DNA of 19,816 bases. It comes from Caryophanales bacterium UBA1424. GTDB taxonomy: Bacteria > Bacillota_I > Bacilli_A > RFN20 > CAG-826. Below are positions 7,348 to 15,940 of the stretch, piece by piece; the stretch's first letter is position 1; every line of letters begins with the position of its first letter. Both the position numbers and the translations under genes were made by a program. The DNA is taken from NCBI GenBank assembly GCA_002329705.1, contig DCUC01000034.1:15827-35642 (forward strand), in the 5' to 3' direction. The notes beneath the pieces were generated by a model. That model ran no database searches, was not told the DNA's origin, and saw nothing but the letters and a program-made list of their open reading frames with translations.

Positions 7348-7803
7348 ATGGAAATCACTTTTACCAATACCGGACCATCCGGTTTAAACGATTACGAAAC
7401 TATTTATCGCGATTTAGCGGTTTCGGCCATCGCGTTTTTAAAAATCACCGCCGAGTATATCATCGAGGTTAATCTTGTCAGCGATGAAGAGATTCAGGCT
7501 ATCAATAAAGCTTATCGCGGCAAAGATGCGCCGACCGATGTCATCAGTTTTGCTTTCTTGGACAGCATCGAGACCGAAGTCGCAATCAAGGGCGATGTTC
7601 CGCGGCTCCTCGGCGAAATTATGATTTCCTACGAGACGGCGGAGCGCCAAGCCAAGAAGTATGGTCATTCTGTGCAAAGAGAGATGAAATTTCTCTTCGC
7701 GCATGGTATTCTTCACTTACTCGGTTATAATCACGAGACCACAGATCAAGAAAAAGTCATGTTTGCTTTACAAGATCAAATCCTCGATCAGGAGAAAAAA
7801 TAA
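7348..7803 (+). CDS. ybeY: Endoribonuclease YbeY (rRNA maturation factor)
   Basis: YbeY is a zinc-dependent single-strand endoribonuclease involved in 16S rRNA 3'-end maturation and ribosome quality control, often acting with Era. The signature HGILHLLGYNH lies at 119-129, giving zinc ligands H119, H123 and H129. The upstream family motif DAPTDVISFAF is present. The 151 residues are normal for the family. The frame is open further upstream to 7291, but MEITF at 7348 is the fitting start, with a weak AGGG a few bases before it; the longer version would begin inside the C39 gene. Its TAA overlaps the cdd ATG by one base. Confidence 0.95.
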   Translation: MEITFTNTGPSGLNDYETIYRDLAVSAIAFLKITAEYIIEVNLVSDEEIQAINKAYRGKDAPTDVISFAFLDSIETEVAIKGDVPRLLGEIMISYETAERQAKKYGHSVQREMKFLFAHGILHLLGYNHETTDQEKVMFALQDQILDQEKK

Positions 7804-8201
7804 TGAACAGAGAACAACTCATCGAATTAGCCGTTGAGGCCAGAAGCCTCTCATACTCACCTTATTCGCATTTTGCCGTCGGCGCCGCTTTGCTATGCAA
7901 AGATGGCTCCGTCTACGTCGGCAGCAATGTCGAAAACGCCTCTTATCCGCTCTCCATGTGCGCTGAGCGCAATGCCCTTTACAGCGCCTTTATGGACGGC
8001 AAGAGCAAAGAGGATTTTGTCGCGATGGCGGTCGTCGGCGATACCGATTCGCCAATTACTCCGTGCGGTGCCTGTCGGCAAGTCATCAGCGAGCTCTTTC
8101 CGATGAACGCGCCAATCTACATGGCTAATTTAAGAGGCGACGTCAAAGAGACGACGATTGCCGAACTGCTGCCTTTTGCCTTTGACGGAAGTGACTTATA
8201 A
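7803..8201 (+). CDS. cdd: Cytidine deaminase
   Basis: Cdd deaminates cytidine and deoxycytidine to uridine and deoxyuridine in pyrimidine salvage. The 132-residue length is that of the small tetrameric form. Zinc ligands C53, C88 and C91, and the catalytic glutamate E55, are visible in MCAERNAL and PCGACRQV; the substrate motif FAVGAALL and VENASYPL are also present. Shine-Dalgarno AGGAGA lies at 7790-7795 inside the end of ybeY. The start overlaps the ybeY stop, and era begins on the base after the cdd stop. The ybeY-(dgkA)-cdd-era order is the Bacillus one, with dgkA absent. Confidence 0.97.
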   Translation: MNREQLIELAVEARSLSYSPYSHFAVGAALLCKDGSVYVGSNVENASYPLSMCAERNALYSAFMDGKSKEDFVAMAVVGDTDSPITPCGACRQVISELFPMNAPIYMANLRGDVKETTIAELLPFAFDGSDL

Positions 8202-9074
8202 ATGAAATCGGGTTTTGTGGCGATCATCGGTCGGCCGAATGTCGGTAAATCGACAATTTTAAATGCGCTCATCAATCAAAAAGTATCGATTGTCACCAAT
8301 AAAGCCCAGACCACGCGAGATAATATCAAGGGAATCTATGAAGATGACGAAGCGCAAATCGTTTTCGTCGACACTCCCGGAATTCATAAACCGCATCACG
8401 AATTAGGCCGCATCATGAATCAGAGCGCCCTGGCCTCGACATCCGGGGTCGAAGCCGTCATCCTGGTCGTCGATGTCGCCAAGCCGTTTGGCGATGGCGA
8501 TGCCTTTTTGGTCGGCGAATTAAAAGTCGATTGCCCCTTAATTATCGTCCTCAATAAAATTGATCTGGCCAAAATCGATCAAGTCCAAAGCCTCAAAGCC
8601 CGCTATCGGGAATTATATCCCAAGGCTCATATCATCGAGATGAGCGCGATTCGTCTCTTTAATGTCGATGATTTATTAAAAATCATCAAATCACACCTCG
8701 AAGAAGGTCCGCGCTATTATCCGCTCGGTTCGGTGAGCGACCGCGATGAATCTTTCTTTATTAAAGAACTGATTCGCGAACAAGTTCTGATGCAGCTCCG
8801 CGAAGAAGTCCCGCATCAAATCGCTGTCGCCGTCGAAAAATTCCAGTTGAAAAGCAAGGCCGTCGTCGTCGAAGCTTTAATCATCGTCGACAAGCCTTCC
8901 CAGAAAGCCATCGTCATCGGTAAAGATGGCGCGCGTATCAAGGCGATCGGCATCAAAGCTCGCGAAGCGCTGGAAGAACGCTTCCATAAAACCGCTTATC
9001 TGCAACTATATGTCGCGATCAAAAAAGATTGGCTCAACAATCCGCGCCTCTTAAAAGAATACGGCTACAAATAA
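8202..9074 (+). CDS. era: GTPase Era
   Basis: Era is an essential GTPase that binds the 3' end of 16S rRNA and helps assemble the 30S subunit. G1 GRPNVGKST is at 10-18, switch I TTRDNIKG at 37-44, G3 DTPG at 57-60 and G4 NKID at 118-121. The C-terminal KH domain includes the GKDG loop at 240-243. At 290 residues it is full length. It abuts cdd with no gap, and its TAA overlaps the recO ATG by one base. The link with ybeY in one operon fits their shared role in 16S maturation. Confidence 0.98.
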   Translation: MKSGFVAIIGRPNVGKSTILNALINQKVSIVTNKAQTTRDNIKGIYEDDEAQIVFVDTPGIHKPHHELGRIMNQSALASTSGVEAVILVVDVAKPFGDGDAFLVGELKVDCPLIIVLNKIDLAKIDQVQSLKARYRELYPKAHIIEMSAIRLFNVDDLLKIIKSHLEEGPRYYPLGSVSDRDESFFIKELIREQVLMQLREEVPHQIAVAVEKFQLKSKAVVVEALIIVDKPSQKAIVIGKDGARIKAIGIKAREALEERFHKTAYLQLYVAIKKDWLNNPRLLKEYGYK

Positions 9075-9793
9075 TGGAAATCATCGGTATTGTCACGCGT
9101 TTGACGCCCTTTAAAGAAAAAGACGCGATGATCAATGTCGTCGCCGAAAATAAGGCTTACTCCTTTTTGGCCCGCGGCGTCTTGGGCATCGCCAGCAAAA
9201 ATATGGCCAGCGTCCAGCCCTACACGAAATCAAGGTTCGTCCTTACCAAAGGTAAAGAGGGGCTTTCTCTTCGCACCGGCACCGTCATCGACTCTTATGC
9301 GAAAGCCAAAGAAGGTCTAGCCGGATTGACGGCGCTCTCATTTATCGGCGAGCTGACAAACAAGGCGATTGAAGGCGAGGAAGCCGCCAAGATTTTTCCC
9401 GCTCTTGGGATGGCGTTAGCGAACATCGATGCCGGATTTCATCCGCTGACCATCGTCCTTTTATATTTCGCGGCCGTCTTGAAGGCCATCGGCTTTGGTC
9501 TCGAGGTGACAAAATGCGTTATTTCCGGTCAGAGAAGCGATATTTCGGCGATTTCTTACCTCGACGGGGGATTTGTCGCCGCGCCTTATTTCGACGCTCT
9601 GCGCCACCAGAAACGAAATGAGCGGCAACTCAAGATAATCCGCCAGATTTTTCTCGCTGAAGCCACGGACTTTGATCGAGTCGCTTTTACAAGCGGCGAA
9701 TGCTTAGAAATAATTAAAGATTTATCGGTTTATATTCAGGATGGCGCCGGCATCAATCTTAAAAGTATCTTTCTACTGGAAAAATCTTCATAA
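9074..9793 (+). CDS. recO: DNA repair protein RecO, zinc cluster lost
   Basis: RecO loads RecA on SSB-coated single-stranded DNA in the RecFOR pathway and anneals strands. The 239-residue product has the N-terminal OB fold (MEIIGIVTRLTPFKEKDAMINV) followed by the helical domain. In typical Bacillus-type RecO the middle carries a four-cysteine zinc site. Here only C148 (KCVISGQ) remains where a CxxC pair is expected, and no second pair follows, so the zinc cluster appears lost. I chose the ATG at 9074, which overlaps the era stop; the frame is open upstream but would run inside era. Identity also rests on position between era and glyS. Confidence 0.9.
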   Translation: MEIIGIVTRLTPFKEKDAMINVVAENKAYSFLARGVLGIASKNMASVQPYTKSRFVLTKGKEGLSLRTGTVIDSYAKAKEGLAGLTALSFIGELTNKAIEGEEAAKIFPALGMALANIDAGFHPLTIVLLYFAAVLKAIGFGLEVTKCVISGQRSDISAISYLDGGFVAAPYFDALRHQKRNERQLKIIRQIFLAEATDFDRVAFTSGECLEIIKDLSVYIQDGAGINLKSIFLLEKSS

Positions 9794-9809
9794 AATCATA
9801 AACTACACT

Positions 9810-9847
9810 TATAATAGGTTGACAACACGCCCATGAGAGCATACACT
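9810..9847 (+). promoter_or_regulatory. Tandem candidate promoters for glyS
   Basis: Two signals lie in the 87-base gap. A perfect TATAAT at 9810-9815 has a weak TTCATA (9788-9793) 16 bases upstream. A perfect TTGACA (9819-9824) is followed after 17 bases by TACACT (9842-9847), with a predicted start near 9854. The second lies entirely downstream of the first. The Shine-Dalgarno GGAGGA (9869-9874) is six bases before the glyS ATG. Confidence 0.6.
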
Positions 9848-9853
9848 TGGGCG
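9828..9853 (+). repeat. Inverted repeat in the glyS promoter/leader
   Basis: CGCCCA (9828-9833) and TGGGCG (9848-9853) are perfect complements with 14 bases between them. The arms sit just after the -35 and just after the -10 of the downstream promoter. The structure could be an operator, or an RNA hairpin if transcription starts at the upstream promoter. No T-box sequence is present. Confidence 0.5.
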
Positions 9854-9880
9854 GCTTGCGTTTTACGCGGAGGAAGACAT

Positions 9881-11248
9881 ATGAAATATGATTTCGACAC
9901 AATCGTGAACCATTTAATCACCAGCGGTTTTGTCTATCAAGGTTCGGAAATTTATGGTGGTTTATCGAATACTTGGGATTATGGTCCGCTCGGTTCCGAG
10001 TTAAAGAATAATCTTAAAAAGGCGTGGTGGAAAAAGTTTGTTCATGAATCGCCGACCAATGTCGGAATCGACGCCTCAATTCTCATGAATCCCCGCGTTT
10101 GGGAGGCGACCGGACACGTCTCGGCTTTTAACGATCCGCTGATCGACTGCAAGAGCTGCCGGGCCCGGCACCGGGCCGATGATTTAATCAGCAAAGCCCA
10201 TCCCGAAATCAATGTCACCGGTTTAACAAACGAAGAGATGAACGTCCTTATCAAAGATAAGAAGATCGCTTGCCCCGTCTGCGGCAAATCTGATTTCACC
10301 GATATTCGGCAGTTTAACATGATGTTTAAAACCCATATCGGCGTCGTCGAAGATTCGAAGTCGGTCGTCTATCTGCGCCCTGAGACGGCGCAGGGTATCT
10401 TCGTCAATTTCCGCAACATTCAGCGGACGACGCGCCGCAAACTGCCTTTAGGCATCTGCAATGTCGGCAAGAGCTTCCGCAATGAGATCACGCCTGGCAA
10501 TTTCATCTTTCGCACGCGCGAATTTGAACAAGCCGAACTCGAGTTCTTCTGCAAACCGGGAACCGACCTCGAGTGGTTTGAATACTGGAAAAACTACAGT
10601 CTAAAATTCCTCAAGAGTTTAAATATCAATCAGGACAAGCTGCGCTACCGCGACCACGATGCAAAGGAACTTGCTTTTTATTCAAAAGCAACATGCGATA
10701 TCGAATACGAATTCCCGTTTGGCTGGGGCGAATTATTAGGTATTGCCGACCGCACTGACTACGATTTAAAACGGCATATGGAATATAGCGGCGAATCGCT
10801 TGAATACCTCGATAGCGACAGCGGCGAAAAATACGTTCCCTACTGTATCGAACCTTCTTTTGGCGTCGATCGCCTGATGCTGACGGTGATGTGTGACTCC
10901 TATGTTGAGGAACAACTCGAAAAAGATAAACGCGTCGTGATGAAACTCCACCCCGCTTTAGCGCCTTACAAGGTCGCCGTTTTGCCTTTAAGCAAACAGC
11001 TCAACGAAAAGGCCAAAGAAGTCGTCAATATTCTCAATAAGTATTTCGCCGTCACTTATGATGAGACCGGAAGCATCGGCAAGCGATATCGCCGCCAGGA
11101 TGCGATCGGAACTCCTTATGCGGTGACAGTCGACTTCGAAACCGCCGACGACCAGAGCGTCACCATTCGCGATCGCGATACGATGAATCAGATTCGCCTG
11201 CCGATTAAAGAACTCGTCGGATACTTCGGCGTCAAATTGTTCTATTAG
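9881..11248 (+). CDS. glyS: Glycyl-tRNA synthetase, single-chain (alpha2) type
   Basis: This enzyme charges tRNA-Gly with glycine. It is the class IIa homodimeric type found in archaea, eukaryotes, staphylococci and Mollicutes, not the alpha2-beta2 GlyQ/GlyS type found in B. subtilis. The 455 residues begin [21 protein letters not shown] Cys pair at C90/C93 and another at C131/C134 (CPVC) form the small insertion with putative zinc ligands. Motif 2 begins near R200 ([18 protein letters not shown]), and motif 3, EPSFGVDR, is at 324-331. The anticodon-binding domain is C-terminal. The frame is open 16 codons further up to 9833, but that extension lacks a ribosome site, whereas the ATG at 9881 has GGAGGA in the right place. 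It precedes dnaG as in many Bacillota. Confidence 0.96.
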   Translation: MKYDFDTIVNHLITSGFVYQGSEIYGGLSNTWDYGPLGSELKNNLKKAWWKKFVHESPTNVGIDASILMNPRVWEATGHVSAFNDPLIDCKSCRARHRADDLISKAHPEINVTGLTNEEMNVLIKDKKIACPVCGKSDFTDIRQFNMMFKTHIGVVEDSKSVVYLRPETAQGIFVNFRNIQRTTRRKLPLGICNVGKSFRNEITPGNFIFRTREFEQAELEFFCKPGTDLEWFEYWKNYSLKFLKSLNINQDKLRYRDHDAKELAFYSKATCDIEYEFPFGWGELLGIADRTDYDLKRHMEYSGESLEYLDSDSGEKYVPYCIEPSFGVDRLMLTVMCDSYVEEQLEKDKRVVMKLHPALAPYKVAVLPLSKQLNEKAKEVVNILNKYFAVTYDETGSIGKRYRRQDAIGTPYAVTVDFETADDQSVTIRDRDTMNQIRLPIKELVGYFGVKLFY

Positions 11249-11265
11249 TATTAAACTAGTATATT
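11237..11265 (+). promoter_or_regulatory. Candidate promoter for dnaG-rpoD
   Basis: TTGTTC (11237-11242) and TATATT (11260-11265) are 17 bases apart and overlap the end of glyS. The -10 is one mismatch from consensus; the -35 is weak. A Shine-Dalgarno AAAGGAGGA lies at 11276-11284 before the dnaG ATG at 11296. Confidence 0.4.
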
Positions 11266-11295
11266 TTTAGTTTAGAAAGGAGGAGCCCATATATT

Positions 11296-13095
11296 ATGAT
11301 ATATGAATCGAGTTTAGTTGATGATATTCTCAAGCAAGCAGATATTGTAAATGTCATCTCAAGTTATATCAACGTGATTCAAAAAGGTCGCAATTATGTG
11401 GCCCTATGCCCTTTCCATGATGACAAGAATCCGTCGATGATGATCTCCAAGGAAAAACAAATTTTTAAATGCTTTGTGTGCGGCGCCGGCGGCAATGCCA
11501 TCGGCTTTGTCGAAAAATACGAGAAGATTCCTTTTTCCTCCGCCATTCGCAAGACCGCGGAAATCATCGGTTTTCAAGACATAAGGCTCAATAAGCCAAT
11601 CAGCCACGTGCAAGTCGATGAGACGATCGCCCCCTTGCATGAGTGCATCGAAGACTTGACGACTTACTACCAGTTTGGATTATCGACCGAGGAGGGTTCA
11701 AAAGCCCGCGCCTATCTCGAAGGGCGTCACATCGATCTCGACCAGCAGGAACGCTTTCGTCTCGGCTATGCGATTAAAGACGGAAAAGGAACCGTTTCAT
11801 ATTTGCAGCAAAAAGGATTTAGTCTAAAGACTATTGAAGGCATCGGCATCGCTTTGGCCAAGGCGGAAGGCACCTCCGATTTCAACGCCGGACGCCTCAT
11901 CTTTCCGATTCACGACGGCGATGGTAAAGTCATCGGCTACAGCGCCCGCAAACTCTTCGATGAAACCGAAGGTCCCAAATATGTCAACTCACCGGAAACC
12001 AAACTCTTTCATAAAAGTTCCGTTTTCTATAATTTTCACAACGCCAAATTAACCGCCAAACACGACGGCTACCTCTATGTCCTCGAAGGCTTCATGGATG
12101 TTTTCGCCCTCGATAAAATCGGCATCAAATCAGCGATTGCCATCATGGGAACCGCCCTCACTCGCGAACAGGCCAGCATGTTGAGGCGTTTAAATGTGGA
12201 GATACGCCTCTGCCTTGACGGCGATGCCGCCGGCCAGATGGCCATGATGCGCATCATGGGCGTGCTCGATGCCGCCGACGTTAAATATCGCCTCGTCTCC
12301 GAGCCCGGAAATGAGAAAGATCCCGATGAAATCTTACAGGAAGACGGCCCCGAGGCTCTGCGTAAGTATCTTAATATGCTCGTCGATCCCTTTGAGTTTG
12401 CCCTCAACTATTATCAGCACACGAACCCTTTGGGTTCGCTGGAGGACCGCCAAAAGGTTGTCAATCACTTTTTGCCGATGCTCGTGCAGTTAAGTAAAGG
12501 CATCGACCTCGACAATCGCATCTTTCGCCTTTCGAAAGTCACGCGCTTTGATCCGCAGGCGATTGCCAAGTTCGTCGACGAAGCGCGGAGCCGCGTAAGC
12601 ACCGAACGACCGATGATAACCGAACTCCCGGAGATGGAGTTCAAACCGTTCAGGAAAGATCTACGGCGTCTGCAAAATGCGGAAAGACAACTTCTCTACA
12701 GCATGTTCAAGGATAAAAATGCCGTCGATTTCTATGAAAAAAACGTCCAGTACTTCTATATCGAAGTGTATCGGCACATCGCCCTTCATATCATCGACTA
12801 CTTGTCGAAGCATGAAGAGATCGACGTCTCGCTGCTCATCAATGAGATCGCCATGAAAGAGGCGCCAAATAAAGATGAGATCATCGACGAGATCACGAGT
12901 CTGAATGCTAAAAACATGTATCCGGATCCGACTGAGCAAAGCCTTAATGAAATGCGCGATGTCATCAAGGAGGAGACGCAAAATCTCTACGAAAAAGAAG
13001 CGCTTAAAAAATCGTTGCTCGGCAAGACACCGCGCGAACAAGCCCGCATCATCGACGATTATAATCGTCGTAAAATGAAAAAAATCGGAAAATAA
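11296..13095 (+). CDS. dnaG: DNA primase
   Basis: DnaG makes the RNA primers for lagging-strand synthesis and works with the replicative helicase. The 599 residues are full length. The CHC2 zinc-binding domain has ligands C38, H41, C59 and C62. The catalytic core follows, with the TOPRIM glutamate E264 in LEGFMDVFAL and the acidic pair D308 and D310 in CLDGDAAG. The C-terminal third, which binds helicase, is more divergent and helical, as usual. A strong Shine-Dalgarno stands 11 bases before the ATG. The stop is 16 bases before rpoD, so the pair is surely co-transcribed, the conserved dnaG-rpoD arrangement. Confidence 0.98.
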   Translation: MIYESSLVDDILKQADIVNVISSYINVIQKGRNYVALCPFHDDKNPSMMISKEKQIFKCFVCGAGGNAIGFVEKYEKIPFSSAIRKTAEIIGFQDIRLNKPISHVQVDETIAPLHECIEDLTTYYQFGLSTEEGSKARAYLEGRHIDLDQQERFRLGYAIKDGKGTVSYLQQKGFSLKTIEGIGIALAKAEGTSDFNAGRLIFPIHDGDGKVIGYSARKLFDETEGPKYVNSPETKLFHKSSVFYNFHNAKLTAKHDGYLYVLEGFMDVFALDKIGIKSAIAIMGTALTREQASMLRRLNVEIRLCLDGDAAGQMAMMRIMGVLDAADVKYRLVSEPGNEKDPDEILQEDGPEALRKYLNMLVDPFEFALNYYQHTNPLGSLEDRQKVVNHFLPMLVQLSKGIDLDNRIFRLSKVTRFDPQAIAKFVDEARSRVSTERPMITELPEMEFKPFRKDLRRLQNAERQLLYSMFKDKNAVDFYEKNVQYFYIEVYRHIALHIIDYLSKHEEIDVSLLINEIAMKEAPNKDEIIDEITSLNAKNMYPDPTEQSLNEMRDVIKEETQNLYEKEALKKSLLGKTPREQARIIDDYNRRKMKKIGK

Positions 13096-13111
13096 CCGAT
13101 AGGAGAAATAT

Positions 13112-14512
13112 ATGGCTAAGAAAAAAATAGATGAAGAAGCGGTCGCTAAAGACGTTGAGGCGGCCCAACCCGCCAGGAGCAAGGTCGCCCAGACGCCTAA
13201 AATCAAAAAAGGCGGCGAAGTCAAAAAGGATGCAAAAGTTAAAAAAGAAAAAGTGAAGGCCAAAACCAGCAAAAAAATCGATAAGGTGAGCGACGAAGAG
13301 GAAGAACCCGTCATCATCGTCGACGAAGAAGAGGAAATCGAATCGCTCGAGACGATTAAAAAGCGCCTCGTCAAAACATTTAAAGAACGCGGATTCATCG
13401 ATATGAGCGAAGTTCTTGATGAAACTTCCCACCTCGATTTATCCGATGCCGATGTCGAAGATTTAATCGTCTTTTTGAAGAGCAAAGGCGTCGATGTCAT
13501 CTCCGATATTGATGCCGAGGCGGAAATCGATGATATCCCGGAAGAAGAAATTGCCAAGGGCGACTCGCTTGTCGACGAAGATCTCATCGATGAAGAAGAA
13601 GTCGTCGATGAAGAAGTCGAGGCACTGGCCGAGATCGATGATTTATCAAAGCTCGCCACCGGCGAAGTAAAAGTTAACGACTCGGTTAAAATGTATCTCA
13701 AAGAGATAGGTCGCGTTGATCTATTGCGGCCGGAAGAAGAACCGATTCTCGCCAAGCGCATTCTCGAAGGCGACATGGCGGCTAAAAACGAATTGATCAA
13801 CGCCAACCTGCGCTTAGTCATCAACATCGCCAAGCACTATAGCCGCGGCAAAGCGATGGACTTTCTTGATTTGATTCAGGAAGGAAATCTCGGGCTGATG
13901 AAGGCGGTCGATAAATTCGATTACACCAAAGGTTTTAAATTCTCGACATACGCGACATGGTGGATTCGCCAATCAATCGCCCGCGCCATCGCCGATCAGG
14001 CCCGGACGATACGCATTCCCGTCCACATGGTCGAGACCATCAACAAGATGAAAAGGGTGCAGAGACAGCTCGTCCAGCGCTTTGGCCGCGAGCCTACCGC
14101 CGAGGAAATCTCGGAGGAATTAGAAGGCTTTCTCTCGCCGGAAAGAATTCGCGAAATTCAAAGAATCGCCCTTGATCCCGTCTCTTTAGAATCGCCAATC
14201 GGCGAGGAAGAAGATTCCCACCTCGGTGATTTTATCGAAGATAAAGAAGCCGAAATACCCGTCGAATTCACGACCAAATCACTGCTTAAAGATGAATTGT
14301 ATGAAGTCATGAAAGATTTAACTGACCGCGAGGAGCGCGTTTTGCGCCTCCGCTACGGATTAGATGATAACCGCCCCCGGACTCTTGAAGAAGTCGGAAG
14401 GGAATTTGGCGTCACGCGTGAGCGCATTCGTCAAATCGAAGCTAAAGCCATTCGCAAGCTCCGCCATCCGACGCGCGCTAAAAGGCTGGGCGATTTCCGC
14501 GACTCCCGATGA
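13112..14512 (+). CDS. rpoD: RNA polymerase primary sigma factor RpoD/SigA
   Basis: This is the housekeeping sigma factor that directs RNA polymerase to the -35/-10 promoters seen in this window. Residues 1-70 are a low-complexity Lys/Glu/Ala region. Residues about 80-135 look like region 1.1. An acidic linker to about 185 follows, then region 1.2 ([14 protein letters not shown]). Region 2 has [17 protein letters not shown] at 250-266 followed by [13 protein letters not shown]. Region 4.2 begins [20 protein letters not shown] at 434. At 466 residues it is longer than B. subtilis SigA (371), the extra length being N-terminal. Shine-Dalgarno AGGAGA is at 13101-13106. Its TGA overlaps the trmK ATG by four bases. 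Confidence 0.98.
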   Translation: MAKKKIDEEAVAKDVEAAQPARSKVAQTPKIKKGGEVKKDAKVKKEKVKAKTSKKIDKVSDEEEEPVIIVDEEEEIESLETIKKRLVKTFKERGFIDMSEVLDETSHLDLSDADVEDLIVFLKSKGVDVISDIDAEAEIDDIPEEEIAKGDSLVDEDLIDEEEVVDEEVEALAEIDDLSKLATGEVKVNDSVKMYLKEIGRVDLLRPEEEPILAKRILEGDMAAKNELINANLRLVINIAKHYSRGKAMDFLDLIQEGNLGLMKAVDKFDYTKGFKFSTYATWWIRQSIARAIADQARTIRIPVHMVETINKMKRVQRQLVQRFGREPTAEEISEELEGFLSPERIREIQRIALDPVSLESPIGEEEDSHLGDFIEDKEAEIPVEFTTKSLLKDELYEVMKDLTDREERVLRLRYGLDDNRPRTLEEVGREFGVTRERIRQIEAKAIRKLRHPTRAKRLGDFRDSR

Positions 14513-15168
14513 TCAGGTTAAGCAAGCGCCTCAGCGCCATCGCCAACTTTGTCGATAAGTGCGCCGTCGTCGCCGATGTCGGTTCCGATCACGGTTTACT
14601 CCTCATCTATCTGGCCAGCCTCGGCAAAATAGCCAAAGGCTATGGCATCGAAAACAAATCGGGTCCTTATCAAATTCTCAAACACAATCTCGAAAGCCAT
14701 AGCGAAGCGGAGTTAAAGCCTCTGCTTCAGGATGGCATTTCAAGCCTTGAAAAGGATGTCGACACGATTGTTTTAGCCGGTCTCGGGGGCGATACGATCG
14801 TCGGCATTTTAAAAAACGGTGTCGCCAATCTCAAGAATGTAAAAACGATCATTACCGATTCGCACACGTCGATCGGCGAAGTCCGGCGCCACATCGTCGC
14901 TCTCGGCTTTATCATTAAAGATGAAGTATTAGTATTAGAGAAGGACAAATATTACGAAATCTGCAAATTCGTCAAAAGCGATGAACGCCCCGCTTATTCT
15001 GATTTCGAATATCGGCGCGGACCCATCATCATCAAAAGTCCGGCGTTTCGTCACTATGCCAAAGTGCTAATTAAAAAGATGGACGCTATCCTTGAAAAGG
15101 ATTTGCCCGAAGCCATGAAAGAGCTTGTGCGGCAAGAAAGAGAGGTTTTACTGCCCTATGAAAACTAA
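14509..15168 (+). CDS. trmK: tRNA (adenine(22)-N1)-methyltransferase TrmK
   Basis: TrmK methylates N1 of A22 in the D-arm of some tRNAs using S-adenosylmethionine. The 219 residues begin [15 protein letters not shown], typical of the family. The SAM-binding motif DVGSDHG is at 23-29 and AGLGGDT at 90-96 stands where the family usually has AGMGG. A C-terminal helical coiled region follows. The ATG lies inside the last codons of rpoD (four-base overlap), matching the conserved sigA-yqfN-yqfO order. Identity rests on the N-terminus, motif I and gene order. Confidence 0.93.
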   Translation: MIRLSKRLSAIANFVDKCAVVADVGSDHGLLLIYLASLGKIAKGYGIENKSGPYQILKHNLESHSEAELKPLLQDGISSLEKDVDTIVLAGLGGDTIVGILKNGVANLKNVKTIITDSHTSIGEVRRHIVALGFIIKDEVLVLEKDKYYEICKFVKSDERPAYSDFEYRRGPIIIKSPAFRHYAKVLIKKMDAILEKDLPEAMKELVRQEREVLLPYEN

Positions 15169-15940
15169 AGCCTTAGTCCGCAAATTAGCGACGCGCTTTC
15201 CTAAGCGCATCGCCGAACCCGGCGACCGGGTCGGACTCATGACAGGAAAATTTAAAGAGAAGACAAAGCGAATTGTCGTCTGCCTTGATTTTGATGAAGA
15301 AGTCATGCGCCACATCGAAGCCCTTGATGGTGGTCCGGTCGACTTAATTTTGACACACCATCCCTTCTTATATCGCTCCCGCTATCAAGTCTTTAAAAAA
15401 GATGAGATCAAACGGAGATTGACGGAGAAAGTCGATGCCCTCGGCATTCCCGTCTACAGCATGCACACGAACTTTGACAGCGGCAAAGACGGGATGAACG
15501 ACGCTTTAGCGTCCGCTCTCAACCTTTGCGACATTCGCCGGCTTGAGAGCATGCCGATGGCGCGCGGCGGACGCCTGGCTCAGAAGATGCCGATTAAGCA
15601 ATTCGCCGAAGTGGCCGCCCGCTTGCTAAATGTTCCTTACGGACTTTTAATCAATGCCGGCAAGGAGATGGTCGAGACGGTGGCCATCATCGGCGGCGGG
15701 GGCAGTTCATATTATCAAAATGCCCTGAATGAAGGCTACGACATCTTTATTAGCGGCGACGCTCCGCACCACGTTCGGCGCGACATTGTTTTACGAGAGT
15801 ATAACTATCTTGATCTGCCGCATGAAATCGAAAGAATTTTTATTTCTCAGATGGGCAAAATTTTAAAAGAAATCGACGCTGATTTGGAAGTGATTGCCAT
15901 CAATCACGAAGAGACGCCAGAAGTAATTATCGTCTCTTAA
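15158..15940 (+). CDS. Nif3-family dinuclear metal protein (YqfO-like, short form)
   Basis: Nif3/YqfO proteins form hexameric toroids with a two-metal centre. Some are annotated as GTP cyclohydrolase I type 2, but the physiological role is uncertain. Metal-binding motifs are H67-H68 (LTHHPFLY), and H103 and D107 (HTNFDSGKDGMND). A late GDAPHH and an H222/E225 group stand near the usual C-terminal ligands, although the last motif is not the standard GH..SE. The protein is 260 residues; B. subtilis YqfO is about 370 because of an inserted PII-like domain, absent here. I chose the ATG at 15158 (MKTKALVRK) over a TTG at 15125; it overlaps trmK by 11 bases. The 3' end overlaps convergent ispH by 14 bases. 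Confidence 0.9.
   Translation: MKTKALVRKLATRFPKRIAEPGDRVGLMTGKFKEKTKRIVVCLDFDEEVMRHIEALDGGPVDLILTHHPFLYRSRYQVFKKDEIKRRLTEKVDALGIPVYSMHTNFDSGKDGMNDALASALNLCDIRRLESMPMARGGRLAQKMPIKQFAEVAARLLNVPYGLLINAGKEMVETVAIIGGGGSSYYQNALNEGYDIFISGDAPHHVRRDIVLREYNYLDLPHEIERIFISQMGKILKEIDADLEVIAINHEETPEVIIVS

Noticed and set aside
9833..9880. In-frame 16-codon N-terminal extension of glyS ([16 protein letters not shown])
   Set aside because: No ribosome site precedes it, it lies inside promoter and inverted-repeat signals, and the ATG at 9881 has a strong Shine-Dalgarno and the expected family N-terminus.
9794..9880. T-box riboswitch upstream of glyS
   Set aside because: The gap is too short and lacks the conserved T-box antiterminator sequence.
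12661..13833. 390-codon open frame on the minus strand across dnaG and rpoD
   Set aside because: It is antisense to two certain genes, its product is serine-rich low complexity reflecting the GAT/GAA-rich sense strand, and it has no family features.
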